Assembly: GCF_003217155.1 (NCBI RefSeq)
Contig: NZ_QJSU01000003.1
Coordinates: 62,001 to 126,000 of the forward strand
DNA from: Psychrobacter fozii
GTDB taxonomy: Bacteria; Pseudomonadota; Gammaproteobacteria; Pseudomonadales; Moraxellaceae
Direction of reading: 5' to 3'
DNA length: 64,000 bases
The notes beneath the pieces are model-generated. The model was given only the letters and a program-made list of their open reading frames with translations. It had not been told where the DNA came from and ran no database searches. The position numbers and the translations under genes are program-made. Position 1 is the first letter of the stretch. Each line of letters opens with the position of its first letter. Shown piece by piece: positions 1 through 8,912 of this stretch.

Positions 1-500
1 ATATCGATCAAGGCGATTACGAGATTGAACCGCCAGCAGGCTATAAGCGCTTGTCACCAGAAAAGCCAGAAATTCGTCTGCGTAATACCTATGTGTTGGC
101 AGTGACTGAGCATATTACGGATGAAGCGGGCAATGTGGTCGAACTAAAAGCCACCATTGATCCGACTACCTTGGGTCAAAATCCCGAAGGCCGTAAGGTT
201 AAAGGTGTCATTCACTGGGTATCGGCCAGTCAAGGCGTTTCAGCAACCGTGCGTATGTATGAGCAACTATTTAGTGTTGAAGACCCAAGCAGCGTTGCTG
301 ACGTCCATCAAGCATTGAATCCTAACTCATTAACTGAACTCAATGCCGTGGTTGAGCCATCACTTGCCAATGCTAATGCTGGCACGCGTTTTCAGTTTGA
401 GCGCGAAGGTTATTTTATCTCTGATAGTGAAGACCATAGCACTGATAAACCAGTCTTTAACCAGATCGTTAGCTTGCGTGACAGCTATAAACCTGCTTAA
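1..500 (+). CDS. glnS: Glutaminyl-tRNA synthetase, C-terminal part (5' end outside window)
   Basis: This is the tail of glutaminyl-tRNA synthetase, the cytosolic enzyme that charges tRNA-Gln. The open frame enters at position 3 and ends at TAA 498-500. The visible 165 residues are the C-terminal anticodon-binding beta-barrels: the stretch KRLSPEKPEIRLRN, then GRKVKGVIHWVS, FQFEREGYF and a closing KPVFNQIVSLRD, all landmarks of bacterial GlnS. The catalytic Rossmann domain lies upstream of the window. A good intrinsic terminator follows within 65 bp, so the gene ends its transcript here. Confidence 0.95.
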   Translation, partial: IDQGDYEIEPPAGYKRLSPEKPEIRLRNTYVLAVTEHITDEAGNVVELKATIDPTTLGQNPEGRKVKGVIHWVSASQGVSATVRMYEQLFSVEDPSSVADVHQALNPNSLTELNAVVEPSLANANAGTRFQFEREGYFISDSEDHSTDKPVFNQIVSLRDSYKPA

Positions 501-561
501 CACACAACAAGCAATGCAAATGGCATTTGTTTTGAGACAATACTGAACAATAGTGGTTTGC

Positions 562-601
562 AAGCCCGCCCATTTCTAGTACGCTAGGGATGGGCTTTTT
601 T
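562..601 (+). terminator. Intrinsic terminator after glnS
   Basis: An inverted repeat with arms AAGCCC...CCAT and ATGGGCTT is followed directly by a T run, 61 bp after the glnS stop codon. Confidence 0.75.
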
Positions 602-645
602 GTGCATCTGTAAAATTGAGTATCGTAATATTTGAGGAAATAAAA

Positions 646-1687
646 ATGGCAAAGTTTTTAAACAGTAGTGGTACGACTTATCATCTAGAAGAATTGATTA
701 AAAATACCTCTGAGAGATAAGGGTCTGTTGAACATTCAAATATTAGGGCTGCTGATGGCTAAAATTGCACCAAACTAGGCGCAAGCCGACGATAATGTCG
801 AGACCTTAGCTAGGCTTGTAACAACGTTTGGGATAATTTTAGCATCAGCCTTTCAGGGCAGTACTATTTTTTGCCAATATATGGCGAAATTGTTTCACCT
901 AGAATAACTATGCATCAAAAATTTCACTGCATATTGTCTAAAAAAATAGTGACTGCCAGCACCACATTTGAATGTTCAACAGACCCCAATTATTATTAGT
1001 CCGTATCTAAAGCTTAATGAGCGTATTAAAGAATTATTAGAAGACCATAATCGTCTCAAAATTGATATTAGAATCGTTTATGGTAAAAATGATCTGCACC
1101 CTGAAGAAATAAATTGGCTCAAAAACTTAACCTTTATTCGTACCAGTTTTTGCAAAAATCTGCATGCGAAATGCTATCTGAATGAAAATGAGTGCATCAT
1201 TACCAGTCTGAATCTGTATGAGTTTAGCCAAGTCAATAATAATGAAATGGGCGTGCTGATTTATCGTAATGAAGACAGTAAGCTTTATGCCGATACTTAT
1301 GAAGAAGCCCAACGCATCATCCGAATCAGTGATGAAGTGAGAATGTCGCTTGAAAAAGTGACTGAAATTGAATCTGGAAACGATGCTAGCACTGATAAAA
1401 AATCCGCCTCTAATCACACTGCGGCAAGTGCTAATAATGCTAATACAACGGCAAAACCTATCACAGAAGCGGCGACACCGAATTACTCTAGGTTGACGAC
1501 TGCCAAGCTTGCTAAAGAACTGGGGTTTAAAACTCAGGAGTTAAATGATAAGTTGTTGGCAGTAGGTTATTTAGAAGCGCAAGATGGCGAGCTAGTATTG
1601 ACTGATGCTGGACGAGCAGCTGGTGGCACTAGTAAAAAGGGCAAGTTTGGTGAGTTTTGCTTATGGGATGCAGGGATGGTCATCTAG
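646..1687 (+). pseudogene. Phospholipase D-like domain protein, disrupted by a MITE
   Basis: A gene for a PLD-like protein is cut in two by a 266 bp inserted element (721-986). The 5' piece (646-720) has a ribosome site GAGGA at 634-638 and codes for 24 residues, MAKFLNSSGTTYHLEEL onwards, before TAA at the insertion edge. The 3' piece runs from about 988 to TAG 1685-1687 and starts IIISPYLKLN. It holds the PLD-type signature LHAKCYLNE (an HxK motif with Glu where Asp is usual), then SLNLYEFSQVNNNEMG, a Ser/Thr/Ala-rich linker and a C-terminal winged-helix-like segment. An ATG in the right end of the element (968) opens a 239-codon frame over the 3' piece but has no ribosome site. With one flank copy removed the two halves are one base out of frame, so a small indel is also likely. 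The original function is unknown. Confidence 0.8.
721..986. mobile_element. 266 bp MITE with 21 bp perfect terminal inverted repeats
   Basis: Both ends are the same 21 bp inverted repeat, beginning GGGTCTGTTGAACATTC, at 721-741 and 966-986. There is no coding capacity. Inside are two further palindromes: arms at about 746-766 and 835-853 (GCTGATGGCTAAAATT against AATTTTAGCATCAGC) and arms at about 854-872 and 940-957 (GGCAGTACTATTTTTT against AAAAAAATAGTGACTGCC). The flanks read TAA on the left and CAA on the right, which could be a decayed 3 bp TNA target duplication as made by some IS5-family elements. The assignment to an IS family is inference. Confidence 0.85.
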
Positions 1688-1904
1688 TTGACCCTCTAGA
1701 AATGTATGGGTTTATTTATTGCCAAATAGAATAACCGTATTACAATCCGTCACAAGACATTCATAACCAGTTTGTTAAGATAAAGTCAGTTTTTACTGAG
1801 GCGCTCTGTGTTATATTTGATCACGGAGCACGTCGATGATAATAATAGAGCGCGAGGCCGACGTGTCGATATAAGCGTTCATCAACATAGCTAAGGAATA
1901 GAGC

Positions 1905-2543
1905 ATGGCACATTTACGTTTAGGTGATACCGCACCAAATTTTGACGCTACAACCACAGAGGGTGACATCAATTTCCACGAGTGGGCGGGTGATAACTGG
2001 GTTGTTTTCTTCTCACATCCAGCTGACTTCACGCCAGTTTGTACGACCGAGCTTGGCCGTGCTGCTGCACTTAATGGTGAATTTCAAAAGCGTGGTGTCA
2101 AGCCAATCTGTATCTCAGTTGACGGTATAGATGATCACCATGCTTGGGCAAAAGATATCGGTGAGACACAAGGGACTGAGCTGAACTTCCCAATCATTGC
2201 CGATCCAAACAAAGAAGTGGCTGAGCTATATGACATGATGCATCCAAATGCAGACAGCACTCATACCGTACGCAGCGTATTCATCATTGATCCAAGCAAA
2301 AAAATCCGTTTAACCTTAACGTATCCTGCGAGCTGTGGTCGTAACTTTGACGAGATTCTTCGCGTTATTGATGCTCTGCAACTGTCTGACGAATATAACA
2401 TTGCGACGCCAGTAGATTGGAAAGATGGTGATGACGTGATCATTCCACCAAGTGTGAAAAACGAAGATATTGCTGCTAAATACCCTAAAGGCTATACAGA
2501 GGTTAAGCCGTATCTACGTACCACACCTGCACCAAATAAGTAA
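1905..2543 (+). CDS. 1-Cys peroxiredoxin (Prx6 type, AhpC/TSA family)
   Basis: A 212-residue cytosolic thiol peroxidase that should reduce hydrogen peroxide and organic hydroperoxides. The thioredoxin-fold core carries the peroxidatic motif PADFTPVCTTE with Cys46, and the later TYPASCGRNFDEILRVIDALQ together with the long C-terminal region ending KPYLRTTPAPNK is typical of the Prx6 class rather than classical AhpC. Length matches the family (210-220). The start is set by AAGGAA at 1889-1894. It is a single-gene unit with its own terminator. No ahpF is nearby, as expected for this class. Confidence 0.93.
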   Translation: MAHLRLGDTAPNFDATTTEGDINFHEWAGDNWVVFFSHPADFTPVCTTELGRAAALNGEFQKRGVKPICISVDGIDDHHAWAKDIGETQGTELNFPIIADPNKEVAELYDMMHPNADSTHTVRSVFIIDPSKKIRLTLTYPASCGRNFDEILRVIDALQLSDEYNIATPVDWKDGDDVIIPPSVKNEDIAAKYPKGYTEVKPYLRTTPAPNK

Positions 2544-2576
2544 GTTGAGCGTACTTGCCCTGTGATAATAGATATT

Positions 2577-2608
2577 AAGCCCTATAACGTAACGTTATGG
2601 GGCTTTTT
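2577..2608 (+). terminator. Intrinsic terminator after the peroxiredoxin gene
   Basis: A 13 bp stem with one mismatch (AAGCCCTATAACG against CGTTATGGGGCTT), a 3 nt loop and a T5 run, about 35 bp after the stop codon. Confidence 0.85.
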
Positions 2609-2786
2609 GCTGTTCATATAACAGTAGCGGTGGGTTTAGCAGTTCACTGACTATATGATGGCAAAAGAACCATAGATTATGTCTAGGTAATATCGTCTTT
2701 GAATGATATATTTTTAATGAGCGTTATCTACTATAAAAACCAATAGTACCCATTTGCTTTTCAATCCATATTTTAAGGAGTTTGCC

Positions 2787-3449
2787 ATGAAAAAACTATA
2801 CGTCACCCGTACTGCACCGAATCCACGCAAAGCACTTATCTTATTAGCATCAAAAGGTATCGATGTTGATGACATGGACGATATTGATGTCATTGACATA
2901 GATTTTGCTGCTAATGAGCAGAATTCAGATGAGTTCACTGCAATGAATCCGATGCGTACTGTGCCAGTTTTAACCTTGTCTGATGGTACCGTACTCAATG
3001 ATTCACAGGCCGTTTGTGAATACCTCGACCGTGTCTATGGCGAGCGCTCAGTGATGGGTAATGACGTCATACAACGCGCACAAGTTTGTTCTATGCGCCG
3101 CATTGCAGAGTTTGAAGTGCTATATAACTTCATGTTGGCATTCCAACACAGTAATCCCGCTAAAGCCCAACGTGTTGAGCAAGTGCCAGAGTTTGTTGCG
3201 CCATCTATCGCACGAGGGGTCAAAACACTCGCGTACTTTGAAAGCATACTAGAAGGCCGTGAGTATTTGGTCGGTGAGCAATTGAGTTTTGCTGATATTG
3301 TTCTATATATAGGTTTAGACTTTGGTAAAGTGCTCAAAGTTGATCCCAATGAGCAAGGTAAAAATCTTGCCCGTTTTTATCACATGATGAATGAGCGTTT
3401 TAGTATCAAAAACATGGCAAAAGCCAAGCCTACTCATAAAGAAGACTGA
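2787..3449 (+). CDS. Glutathione S-transferase family protein
   Basis: A 220-residue cytosolic GST-fold protein. The N-terminal thioredoxin-like domain has NPRKALILLASKG, the cis-proline motif TVPVLTL and the glutathione-contact stretch LNDSQAVCEYLD. The all-helical C-terminal domain has the GST N-capping box in GEQLSFADIVLYIGL. A start at 2787 is preferred over an upstream in-frame ATG at 2754, because a strong AAGGAG lies at 2775-2780. It resembles the stringent-starvation/thiol-transferase-like GSTs, but the substrate cannot be told. It follows the peroxiredoxin in the same direction but behind that gene's terminator. Confidence 0.85.
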   Translation: MKKLYVTRTAPNPRKALILLASKGIDVDDMDDIDVIDIDFAANEQNSDEFTAMNPMRTVPVLTLSDGTVLNDSQAVCEYLDRVYGERSVMGNDVIQRAQVCSMRRIAEFEVLYNFMLAFQHSNPAKAQRVEQVPEFVAPSIARGVKTLAYFESILEGREYLVGEQLSFADIVLYIGLDFGKVLKVDPNEQGKNLARFYHMMNERFSIKNMAKAKPTHKED

Positions 3450-3487
3450 AACAAACACTAAGAATTAAGAATCATTTATAATCAGCG

Positions 3488-3532
3488 GTCTTAGGTAGTT
3501 GATAGTAATGTCAATTGCCTAAGACTATTTTT
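3488..3532 (+). terminator. Probable intrinsic terminator after the GST gene
   Basis: A 15 bp inverted repeat with two mismatches (GTCTTAGGTAGTTGA against TCAATTGCCTAAGAC), loop of 8 nt, then a short T run, 39 bp after the GST stop. Confidence 0.6.
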
Positions 3533-3570
3533 ATGGGTGTATGACAAGTAAGAATAACCCGTAAAATAGT

Positions 3571-3683
3571 AGTTATACCAAACCCAAGAAATACGATTAG
3601 CTGCGTCAAACTCGTTTAGTCTACAATGCGTAGTACTTGCACTTGTTTTCCTTGCTACTCTAATTTTTGTGAATGGTATTACT
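3571..3683. repeat. Interspersed intergenic repeat, copy D (divergent subtype)
   Basis: A 113 bp segment with near-matching inverted ends (AGTTATACCA and TGGTATTACT, 9 of 10 paired). Its core, CGTTTAGTCTACAATGCG then TAGTACTTGCACTTG, is shared with copies at 5577, 12258 and 49048, including the small CTAC-n-GTAG hairpin. It lies in the gap between the GST gene and the META lipoprotein gene; nothing else is recognisable there except the two short features on either side. Confidence 0.7.
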
Positions 3684-3857
3684 ATGACTACATAAAATTA
3701 AACACTTTGTTACAACCGCTATAGTCATCAGCGCTATAGTGGTGAAATCATTACGCTTTTTGTGTTAGATACGGTTCGCCATCTGACCCTAAAATTCGTA
3801 ATTTAGCCTCAAAGAGTTGATGGTTTAAAGCTTAGTTCTGCAAAAAGGATAATCGCG

Positions 3858-3884
3858 ATGCATGTAAATGGCCAAAAGGTATGA
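3858..3884 (+). CDS. Possible 8-codon leader peptide overlapping the next start codon
   Basis: A tiny frame, MHVNGQKV, follows a good ribosome site (AAAAAGGAT at 3843-3850). Its TGA stop (3882-3884) overlaps the ATG of the next gene (3881-3883) as ATGA. That arrangement would suit translational coupling. There is no direct evidence that it is translated. Confidence 0.3.
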   Translation: MHVNGQKV

Positions 3885-4873
3885 TTGTTATGACATCGTT
3901 TGTTAGAAAACAGCCTGTTCGTTTGATGTTGGTATTAAGTATGCTAGCTACCGGTTTGGCATTAAGTGCTTGCCACGGGTCTGCTGACGAAAATCAAGGG
4001 CCAGACGATACGGATGTGGCTGCTAGTGAAGTAAATAATACAGCTGCTGATAGCAATACTGCTAATCAAGATGTTATTAATACCGATGCGATGGCCAGCG
4101 AGGCGATATCCGGTAAGATGAGCATTGAAGATGCAATGATTAGCAATCTTTCACGTTATCGTTGGACACTGATATCTGCAACGGACAGTCATGATCAGCC
4201 ATTAGATATGTTGATGCAAATCACAGACCAAGTGCGACTGTCACTCAACCAGTATCAGGGTCAGAATACCTTAAACTATAGTGTTGGTTGTAACACCATA
4301 AGTGCGACTTATCAGTTGCAAGGTGCCGCTTTGACCGTTGAAGATAGCATGAGTACTAAAATGTCTTGCGGTGATCTTAACAAGGCTGAAGACAACTTAA
4401 GTACGCTAATGCAAGGTGATAGTGAACTGGTATTGGCAATGGCTAACAATGCTAGCGTTGACAGTCTCAAAAGTGATACACCAATATTGACGCAGACTAC
4501 CAGTGATGCAGCTACTTTAGTTTGGCAAGGAAAGCTGACCCCACAAGCCAGATATAATAGTAAGGGCGAGGCTGTATTTTGGGCAGTAAGTGCAGACATG
4601 GTACCGTGTGCTGATAATAACTCACAGATGTGTTTACGAGTGAAGCCCGTTACTTATAACAGTCAGGGTATTAAAATCAATGAAGGTAAATGGCGCGTAT
4701 TTATTGGTGAAATCGATGGTTATCAGCATGATGGCCAGCATGAAGAGGTGTTACGTCTACAGCGCTATCGATTAGACGGCAGCGATACGGCAGAGGATGA
4801 TACTTCCAACACATCAGATGAAGAATATGCTTATGTATTGGATGCAGTCATTGAAAGTTCAGTAGTAGAATAG
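3881..4873 (+). CDS. Lipoprotein with META (HslJ-like) domain and DUF4377-like domain
   Basis: A 330-residue predicted lipoprotein. A signal peptide ends in the lipobox LSAC (Cys31 counted from 3881), followed by a disordered acidic linker. Residues of about 80-205 match a META domain (RYRWTLISATDS, then YSVGCNTISATYQL and a DSMSTKMSCG segment). The C-terminal part (KWRVFIGEIDGYQHDGQHE) resembles DUF4377. Such proteins sit in the envelope; HslJ relatives are linked to heat and antibiotic tolerance, but no exact role can be given. An alternative start is ATG 3890, better placed for AAAAGG at 3873-3878; 3881 would depend on coupling to the upstream mini-frame. Confidence 0.8.
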   Translation: MIVMTSFVRKQPVRLMLVLSMLATGLALSACHGSADENQGPDDTDVAASEVNNTAADSNTANQDVINTDAMASEAISGKMSIEDAMISNLSRYRWTLISATDSHDQPLDMLMQITDQVRLSLNQYQGQNTLNYSVGCNTISATYQLQGAALTVEDSMSTKMSCGDLNKAEDNLSTLMQGDSELVLAMANNASVDSLKSDTPILTQTTSDAATLVWQGKLTPQARYNSKGEAVFWAVSADMVPCADNNSQMCLRVKPVTYNSQGIKINEGKWRVFIGEIDGYQHDGQHEEVLRLQRYRLDGSDTAEDDTSNTSDEEYAYVLDAVIESSVVE

Positions 4874-4917
4874 ATTCGTTCATTATCGTTATGAATATAT
4901 TGGGTCAATGATTCAAA

Positions 4918-4948
4918 AAACACGCGTCCATGTGAAGCGTGTTTTTTT
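4918..4948. terminator. Intrinsic terminator between META lipoprotein gene and ruvC
   Basis: An 8 bp perfect stem (AAACACGC and GCGTGTTT) with a long T run. It lies between convergent genes, and the A run on the left may let it serve both strands. Confidence 0.85.
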
Positions 4949-4962
4949 ATGGTTGTTTATAT

Positions 4963-5547
4963 TTAACGTAAATTACCTAAATCTTCTTCCGTTAAGCGCC
5001 AACGGCCTTTCTTTTTAGAAGCCCCGCGTCCACGCATAGCACTATTCAATATCAGTTTGTTCATTGAATGGCTTGAGTGTGCGTGACAGATGGCGCAGGC
5101 GAGTCCATCAGCAGCATCCTGTTGTGGTACCACATCTAGAGACAATATACGGCAGACCATCTCTTGCACCTGCTCTTTTGCTGCGGCACCATAGCCGCAG
5201 ACGGCTTGCTTGATTTGGCGGGCCGTATATTCTGATACTTCTAGGTCCAGTGCTACCATAGCAGCAATCGCTGCACCTCGCGCCTGACCAAGCTTAAGCG
5301 CAGAGTCTGGATTTTCAGCCATAAACACCTGTTCAATAGCCGTATAGATAGGCTCGTCTGCATATTTCAAATGATGCTGGGTGATTCGTGTCAGACCATT
5401 AAAAATACGCTTAAGTCGTTCAGGCATCTCTTTGGTATCCGTACGAATAGTACCTGCATCGATATAAGTCAGTTTGTCGCCGGTTTGTTGAACAATTCCA
5501 TAACCCGTCATGCGTGAGCCTGGATCAATCCCGATAATAATGGCCAT
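4963..5547 (-). CDS. ruvC: Holliday junction resolvase RuvC
   Basis: A 194-residue endonuclease that cuts Holliday junctions bound by RuvAB. The RNase H-like fold opens with [15 protein letters not shown]; the acidic catalytic residues are Asp8, Glu72 (in [12 protein letters not shown]), Asp144 and Asp147 (in QQDAADGLA). The basic C-terminal tail ([20 protein letters not shown]) extends past the usual 173 residues. The gene stands alone, 16 kb from ruvA and ruvB, on the opposite strand. An interspersed repeat (copy A) lies just upstream of its start. Confidence 0.95.
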   Translation of the reverse strand: MAIIIGIDPGSRMTGYGIVQQTGDKLTYIDAGTIRTDTKEMPERLKRIFNGLTRITQHHLKYADEPIYTAIEQVFMAENPDSALKLGQARGAAIAAMVALDLEVSEYTARQIKQAVCGYGAAAKEQVQEMVCRILSLDVVPQQDAADGLACAICHAHSSHSMNKLILNSAMRGRGASKKKGRWRLTEEDLGNLR

Positions 5548-5576
5548 AATATCCCGTCTTGCTTACATTTTATTTT

Positions 5577-5681
5577 ATACTCAATCCTATATAAATCGGA
5601 TAGGGTGTCAGACTCGTTCAGCCTACTCTCGTAGCACTTTTACTTACCGTCCTTTTATCCAAATTATATTGTACCGACTAT
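5577..5681. repeat. Interspersed intergenic repeat, copy A
   Basis: A 105 bp segment starting ATACTCAATCCTATATAAAT and ending GACTAT. The core CGTTCAGCCTACTCTCGTAG, then CCAAATTAT, is shared with copies B, C and D. It sits between the divergent ruvC and fxsA genes, in the region where their promoters should be. Confidence 0.8.
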
Positions 5682-5805
5682 ATGGCTTAAAAATTAGCCG
5701 TAAGTTTGATAGTATAGCAATCAATCCCCATATACATCATATGTTAGCCATCTTAATTTGCATGGCGCTCAATTTATTGGTTTTTATTTTATAGGACGAC
5801 ACTTT

Positions 5806-6429
5806 ATGGGTCAGATAGTTGGTATTGCCATCGTTTGGTTTATTATCGAGATGCTGCTTTGGTATTTGCTTGCTCAGTTTATGAGTGGTTGGTGGGTGTT
5901 TATGTGGTTTATCATTGCCGCCGTCATCGGTATCTCACTGTTGCGTAAAGGAATGGCAGCACTGAATCCAATGGCACAGCAGATGAAAGCTGGTGGGATG
6001 ACGAATCCGTCGATGCGTCCGCAAGAGTCGACCATGATTAAAAGTGTCGCGATGGCAGCAGCGGGTGTTTTACTGCTTATACCTGGGGTGCTCAGTGATT
6101 TGCTCGCATTATTGGTCGTATTGCCACCAGTACAGAAAAAACTTAAAGACTTTGCCAATAACTATGTCATGAACAATCAGCAAAAAATGATGGAAATGAT
6201 GGCGAAGCAGATGGGTGGTCAAATGGGCGGCGGTCAAAATCCGTTTGGCGGTATGGGTGGTCAGAACCCATTCGGTGGAGCAGGCGGCACGAACGGTCAA
6301 ACCCCATTTGGTCAGCAACAACAAAACCCGTTCGGCGATGTGTTCAAACAGCATACGACTGTTGATGGTACAGCAAAAAATATTCCTAAAGATGTGAAAA
6401 AAATCACAAAGTCAGCTAATGATGAATAG
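5806..6429 (+). CDS. fxsA: FxsA family membrane protein
   Basis: A 207-residue inner-membrane protein of the FxsA family, whose E. coli member modulates exclusion of phage T7 when overproduced. Two N-terminal membrane segments (about 1-45) precede a hydrophilic part and a third hydrophobic stretch, AAAGVLLLIPGVLSDLLALL, which is the FxsA hallmark. The C-terminus is unusual: a Gly/Gln-rich tail with a repeated NPFG unit. The start at ATG 5806 is chosen for AGGA at 5793-5796; an upstream in-frame ATG (5758) adds 16 residues without a ribosome site. Confidence 0.85.
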   Translation: MGQIVGIAIVWFIIEMLLWYLLAQFMSGWWVFMWFIIAAVIGISLLRKGMAALNPMAQQMKAGGMTNPSMRPQESTMIKSVAMAAAGVLLLIPGVLSDLLALLVVLPPVQKKLKDFANNYVMNNQQKMMEMMAKQMGGQMGGGQNPFGGMGGQNPFGGAGGTNGQTPFGQQQQNPFGDVFKQHTTVDGTAKNIPKDVKKITKSANDE

Positions 6430-6465
6430 TGTATCGTCTATAGACTAGGAATACAGAAAAGTCAT

Positions 6466-6503
6466 AAAAAAGCCCCTTTCGTCGATGACAAAAGGGGCTT
6501 TTT
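6466..6503 (+). terminator. Intrinsic terminator after fxsA
   Basis: A 13 bp stem AAAAAGCCCCTTT / AAAGGGGCTTTTT with a 10 nt loop, ending in a T run. The symmetry also allows it to act on the minus strand. Confidence 0.9.
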
Positions 6504-6545
6504 GTTGGTTGTAACCGTATTATCGTAAACTTATTTGTTATGAAT

Positions 6546-6562
6546 AAAACGGTCAATAACCG
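6546..6562 (-). terminator. Short hairpin and T run after 6S RNA
   Basis: On the minus strand a small CGGT/ACCG hairpin followed by TTTTATT comes directly after the 6S RNA 3' end. It is weak but well placed. Confidence 0.45.
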
Positions 6563-6568
6563 AATAAA

Positions 6569-6758
6569 ACAACCGAAGTGCCGCTGTAAGATGGTGACCC
6601 ATGAACCGTGAAGTTCAGGGCGGATGCGTCATCATCTCTGCAGGTTTCCTGATACACCGCAAGCGGTGCAGGCATACACAATGAGATGATAGGTACCACA
6701 TCCTGGTAAAGCATTATCGGCTCAGGGAATAAACATCTACTAGCCAACACTTCAGAAT
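6569..6758 (-). ncRNA. ssrS: 6S RNA
   Basis: A minus-strand RNA of about 190 nt (E. coli 6S is 184 nt) that should bind sigma-70 RNA polymerase and mimic an open promoter. Read 5' to 3' it has the conserved CCCTGAGCCGATAATG block at its 5' side and TTCATGGGTCACC, then TTACAGCGGCACTTCGG, at its 3' side. A closing stem is formed by CTGAAGTG and CACTTCGG, a long arm by ATCATCTC and GAGATGAT, and the tip hairpin by CACCGC-TT-GCGGTG. Together these make the rod with central bubble typical of 6S. A promoter is well placed immediately upstream. No coding frame in this 577 bp gap is credible. Confidence 0.9.
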
Positions 6759-6764
6759 ATATTC

Positions 6765-6793
6765 ATATTAACTAATGGTTTGAGTGATTGCAA
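6765..6793 (-). promoter_or_regulatory. Sigma-70 promoter of 6S RNA
   Basis: Minus strand: -35 TTGCAA (6793-6788), a 17 bp spacer and -10 TAATAT (6770-6765). Initiation about 7 nt downstream gives the 6S 5' end near 6758. Confidence 0.75.
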
Positions 6794-7006
6794 GTATGAT
6801 TTACAGATTGATACGTAGGGTTGATGATTACAAGATTCATGTCGAGTTTTAACCCTTTTTCCAATGATACAAGAGCATATTAGATGCTTAATTACTAGTT
6901 AAAAATAGCGATTTTTCAGCTATTTTAAGATGTGTGTTAATATAGAGGGCTTTAAACATCCTAATACAGCATCATAGGCGTTCATTCACTTGAGGAGCGG
7001 TAATTC

Positions 7007-8665
7007 ATGACCCATAATCACCAACAATCAGAATTTATCAACGATAGTCAGGCTCAACTCAATAATAAAAAAGACAGTGATAACAATAAAAAAACACCGC
7101 ATGTCTTAATGATATTAGATGGTTTTGGGCATCGTGAAGACGATAAGGACAACGCAATTGCTGCTGCCGATATGCCAAATCTTGATAAGATTTATCAGCA
7201 GTATTCACACGGATTGATATCTGCTTCAGGAGAAGACGTTGGTTTGCCAGACGGTCAATTTGGCAACTCAGAAGTTGGGCATATGAACTTGGGTGCTGGC
7301 CGTGTTCTTTATCAAGACTCAACTCGTATCTCAAGTGAAGTGAGTAATCGTGAGTTTTATAAAAACGAAGCATTAGTAAATGCCGTAAAAGCGGCAAATG
7401 AGCTTGGTGGCAACGTACATATTATGGGGCTGTTGTCGGACGGTGGCGTGCATTCGCATCAAGACCATATCGAAGCGATGTGCCATTCAGCACTTGTCCA
7501 TGGTGCCAAAAACGTCTTTGTGCATTGCTTTTTAGACGGCCGTGATACACCGCCAAAGTCTGCTGATAAATACATCAATCGTTTGCGTACGCATATCGGT
7601 AAGCTCAATGAGCATTATGAAGGTGGTCGAGTACAGATTGCGAGTATTATCGGTCGTTATTATGCGATGGATCGTGACAATCGTTGGGATCGCGTACAAA
7701 AGGCCTATGAGCTTATTACGGAAGGTAAGGCTGATCGCTTGTCGACCCGAGCTGACGGTGCTGTACAAGCCGCTTATAAAGCACGTGAGACAGATGAGTT
7801 TATCAGTCCTACGACTGTGATTGGACGTGATGAAGTGCCATACACGGTTGATGACAATGATGCTTTAATTTTTATGAACTTCCGTTCTGACCGTGCCCGT
7901 GAACTTGCACAAGCATTTGTACTGCCGGATCATGAGTTTTCTGGGTTTGCACGTAATAAGCAACCTAGACTGGCGGCTTTTGTGATGCTGACCAAGTATT
8001 CAGATATTTTAGCGGATAACTCAAAGACTAGCATCGCGTATTATCCAACGTCATTGACCAATACACTTGGTGAATATCTGCAAGACCAAGGTAAGACACA
8101 GCTGCGTATCGCAGAAACCGAAAAATACGCTCACGTGACATTTTTCTTTAGTGGTGGCCGTGAGGATGAGTACAACGGTGAGACACGTATTTTAGTGCCT
8201 TCTCCAAATGTTGCCACTTATGATTTGCAGCCTGAAATGAGTGCGCCTGAAGTGACAGATAAGTTGGTAGAAGCGATTGAATCTGGTAAATATGACGTGC
8301 TGATCGTGAACTATGCCAATGGGGATATGGTTGGACACACAGGTATCTTTAATGCTGCTGTACAAGCGGTAGAGGCGTTGGACGTATGTGTGGGTCGTGT
8401 TGCGACTGCAGTGCGAGCAGCTGGAGGTGATATGTTAATCACGGCCGATCATGGTAACTGTGAGCAGATGCAGGACTATGACAGCGGTCAAGTACATACT
8501 CAACATACTACTGAACTGGTACCTTTTATTTATGTTGGTGACAAAAAGTTAAAAGTGCGTCATGGTGGTAAGCTGAGCGATATCGCACCGACTATTTTGG
8601 CACTGATGAATATCGAAGCACCAATTGAGATGACGGGTGAAAGCTTATTATTACCAGTATCGTAA
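7007..8665 (+). CDS. gpmI: 2,3-bisphosphoglycerate-independent phosphoglycerate mutase
   Basis: A 552-residue, Mn-dependent cytosolic enzyme interconverting 3- and 2-phosphoglycerate. [13 protein letters not shown] carries the first metal Asp, and [16 protein letters not shown] carries the phosphoserine nucleophile (Ser88). Later blocks include FLDGRDTPP, the [12 protein letters not shown] substrate loop, FFFSGGRE and the metal site [11 protein letters not shown]. The first 30 residues are an Asn/Gln/Asp-rich extension beyond the usual ~515-residue family length. The start is supported by GAGGAG about 12 bp upstream. It is monocistronic, with terminators on both sides. Confidence 0.95.
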   Translation: MTHNHQQSEFINDSQAQLNNKKDSDNNKKTPHVLMILDGFGHREDDKDNAIAAADMPNLDKIYQQYSHGLISASGEDVGLPDGQFGNSEVGHMNLGAGRVLYQDSTRISSEVSNREFYKNEALVNAVKAANELGGNVHIMGLLSDGGVHSHQDHIEAMCHSALVHGAKNVFVHCFLDGRDTPPKSADKYINRLRTHIGKLNEHYEGGRVQIASIIGRYYAMDRDNRWDRVQKAYELITEGKADRLSTRADGAVQAAYKARETDEFISPTTVIGRDEVPYTVDDNDALIFMNFRSDRARELAQAFVLPDHEFSGFARNKQPRLAAFVMLTKYSDILADNSKTSIAYYPTSLTNTLGEYLQDQGKTQLRIAETEKYAHVTFFFSGGREDEYNGETRILVPSPNVATYDLQPEMSAPEVTDKLVEAIESGKYDVLIVNYANGDMVGHTGIFNAAVQAVEALDVCVGRVATAVRAAGGDMLITADHGNCEQMQDYDSGQVHTQHTTELVPFIYVGDKKLKVRHGGKLSDIAPTILALMNIEAPIEMTGESLLLPVS

Positions 8666-8741
8666 TTGATAATTAAAAGATTTTAGCCTTCGTATTCTGA
8701 TAGCAGATTATCGTTGTTAGACACTAAAGTCTTTGGACACT

Positions 8742-8777
8742 AAAAAAGGAAAGATATCTATTATCTTTCCTTTTTTT
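8742..8777 (+). terminator. Intrinsic terminator after gpmI
   Basis: Perfect 14 bp arms (AAAAAGGAAAGATA / TATCTTTCCTTTTT) with a 5 nt loop and a T run. Confidence 0.9.
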
Positions 8778-8912
8778 GATACATTTTGCCTAAGTTATTT
8801 GCAATACTATTCTAGTCTTAAACATACGCTTGATGTTATGTTATGAGGCATGTTTGATAAATATATCTATAATAATAACGTTGTACATTCTATTATTTAA
8901 ACGAGTTCTCTT

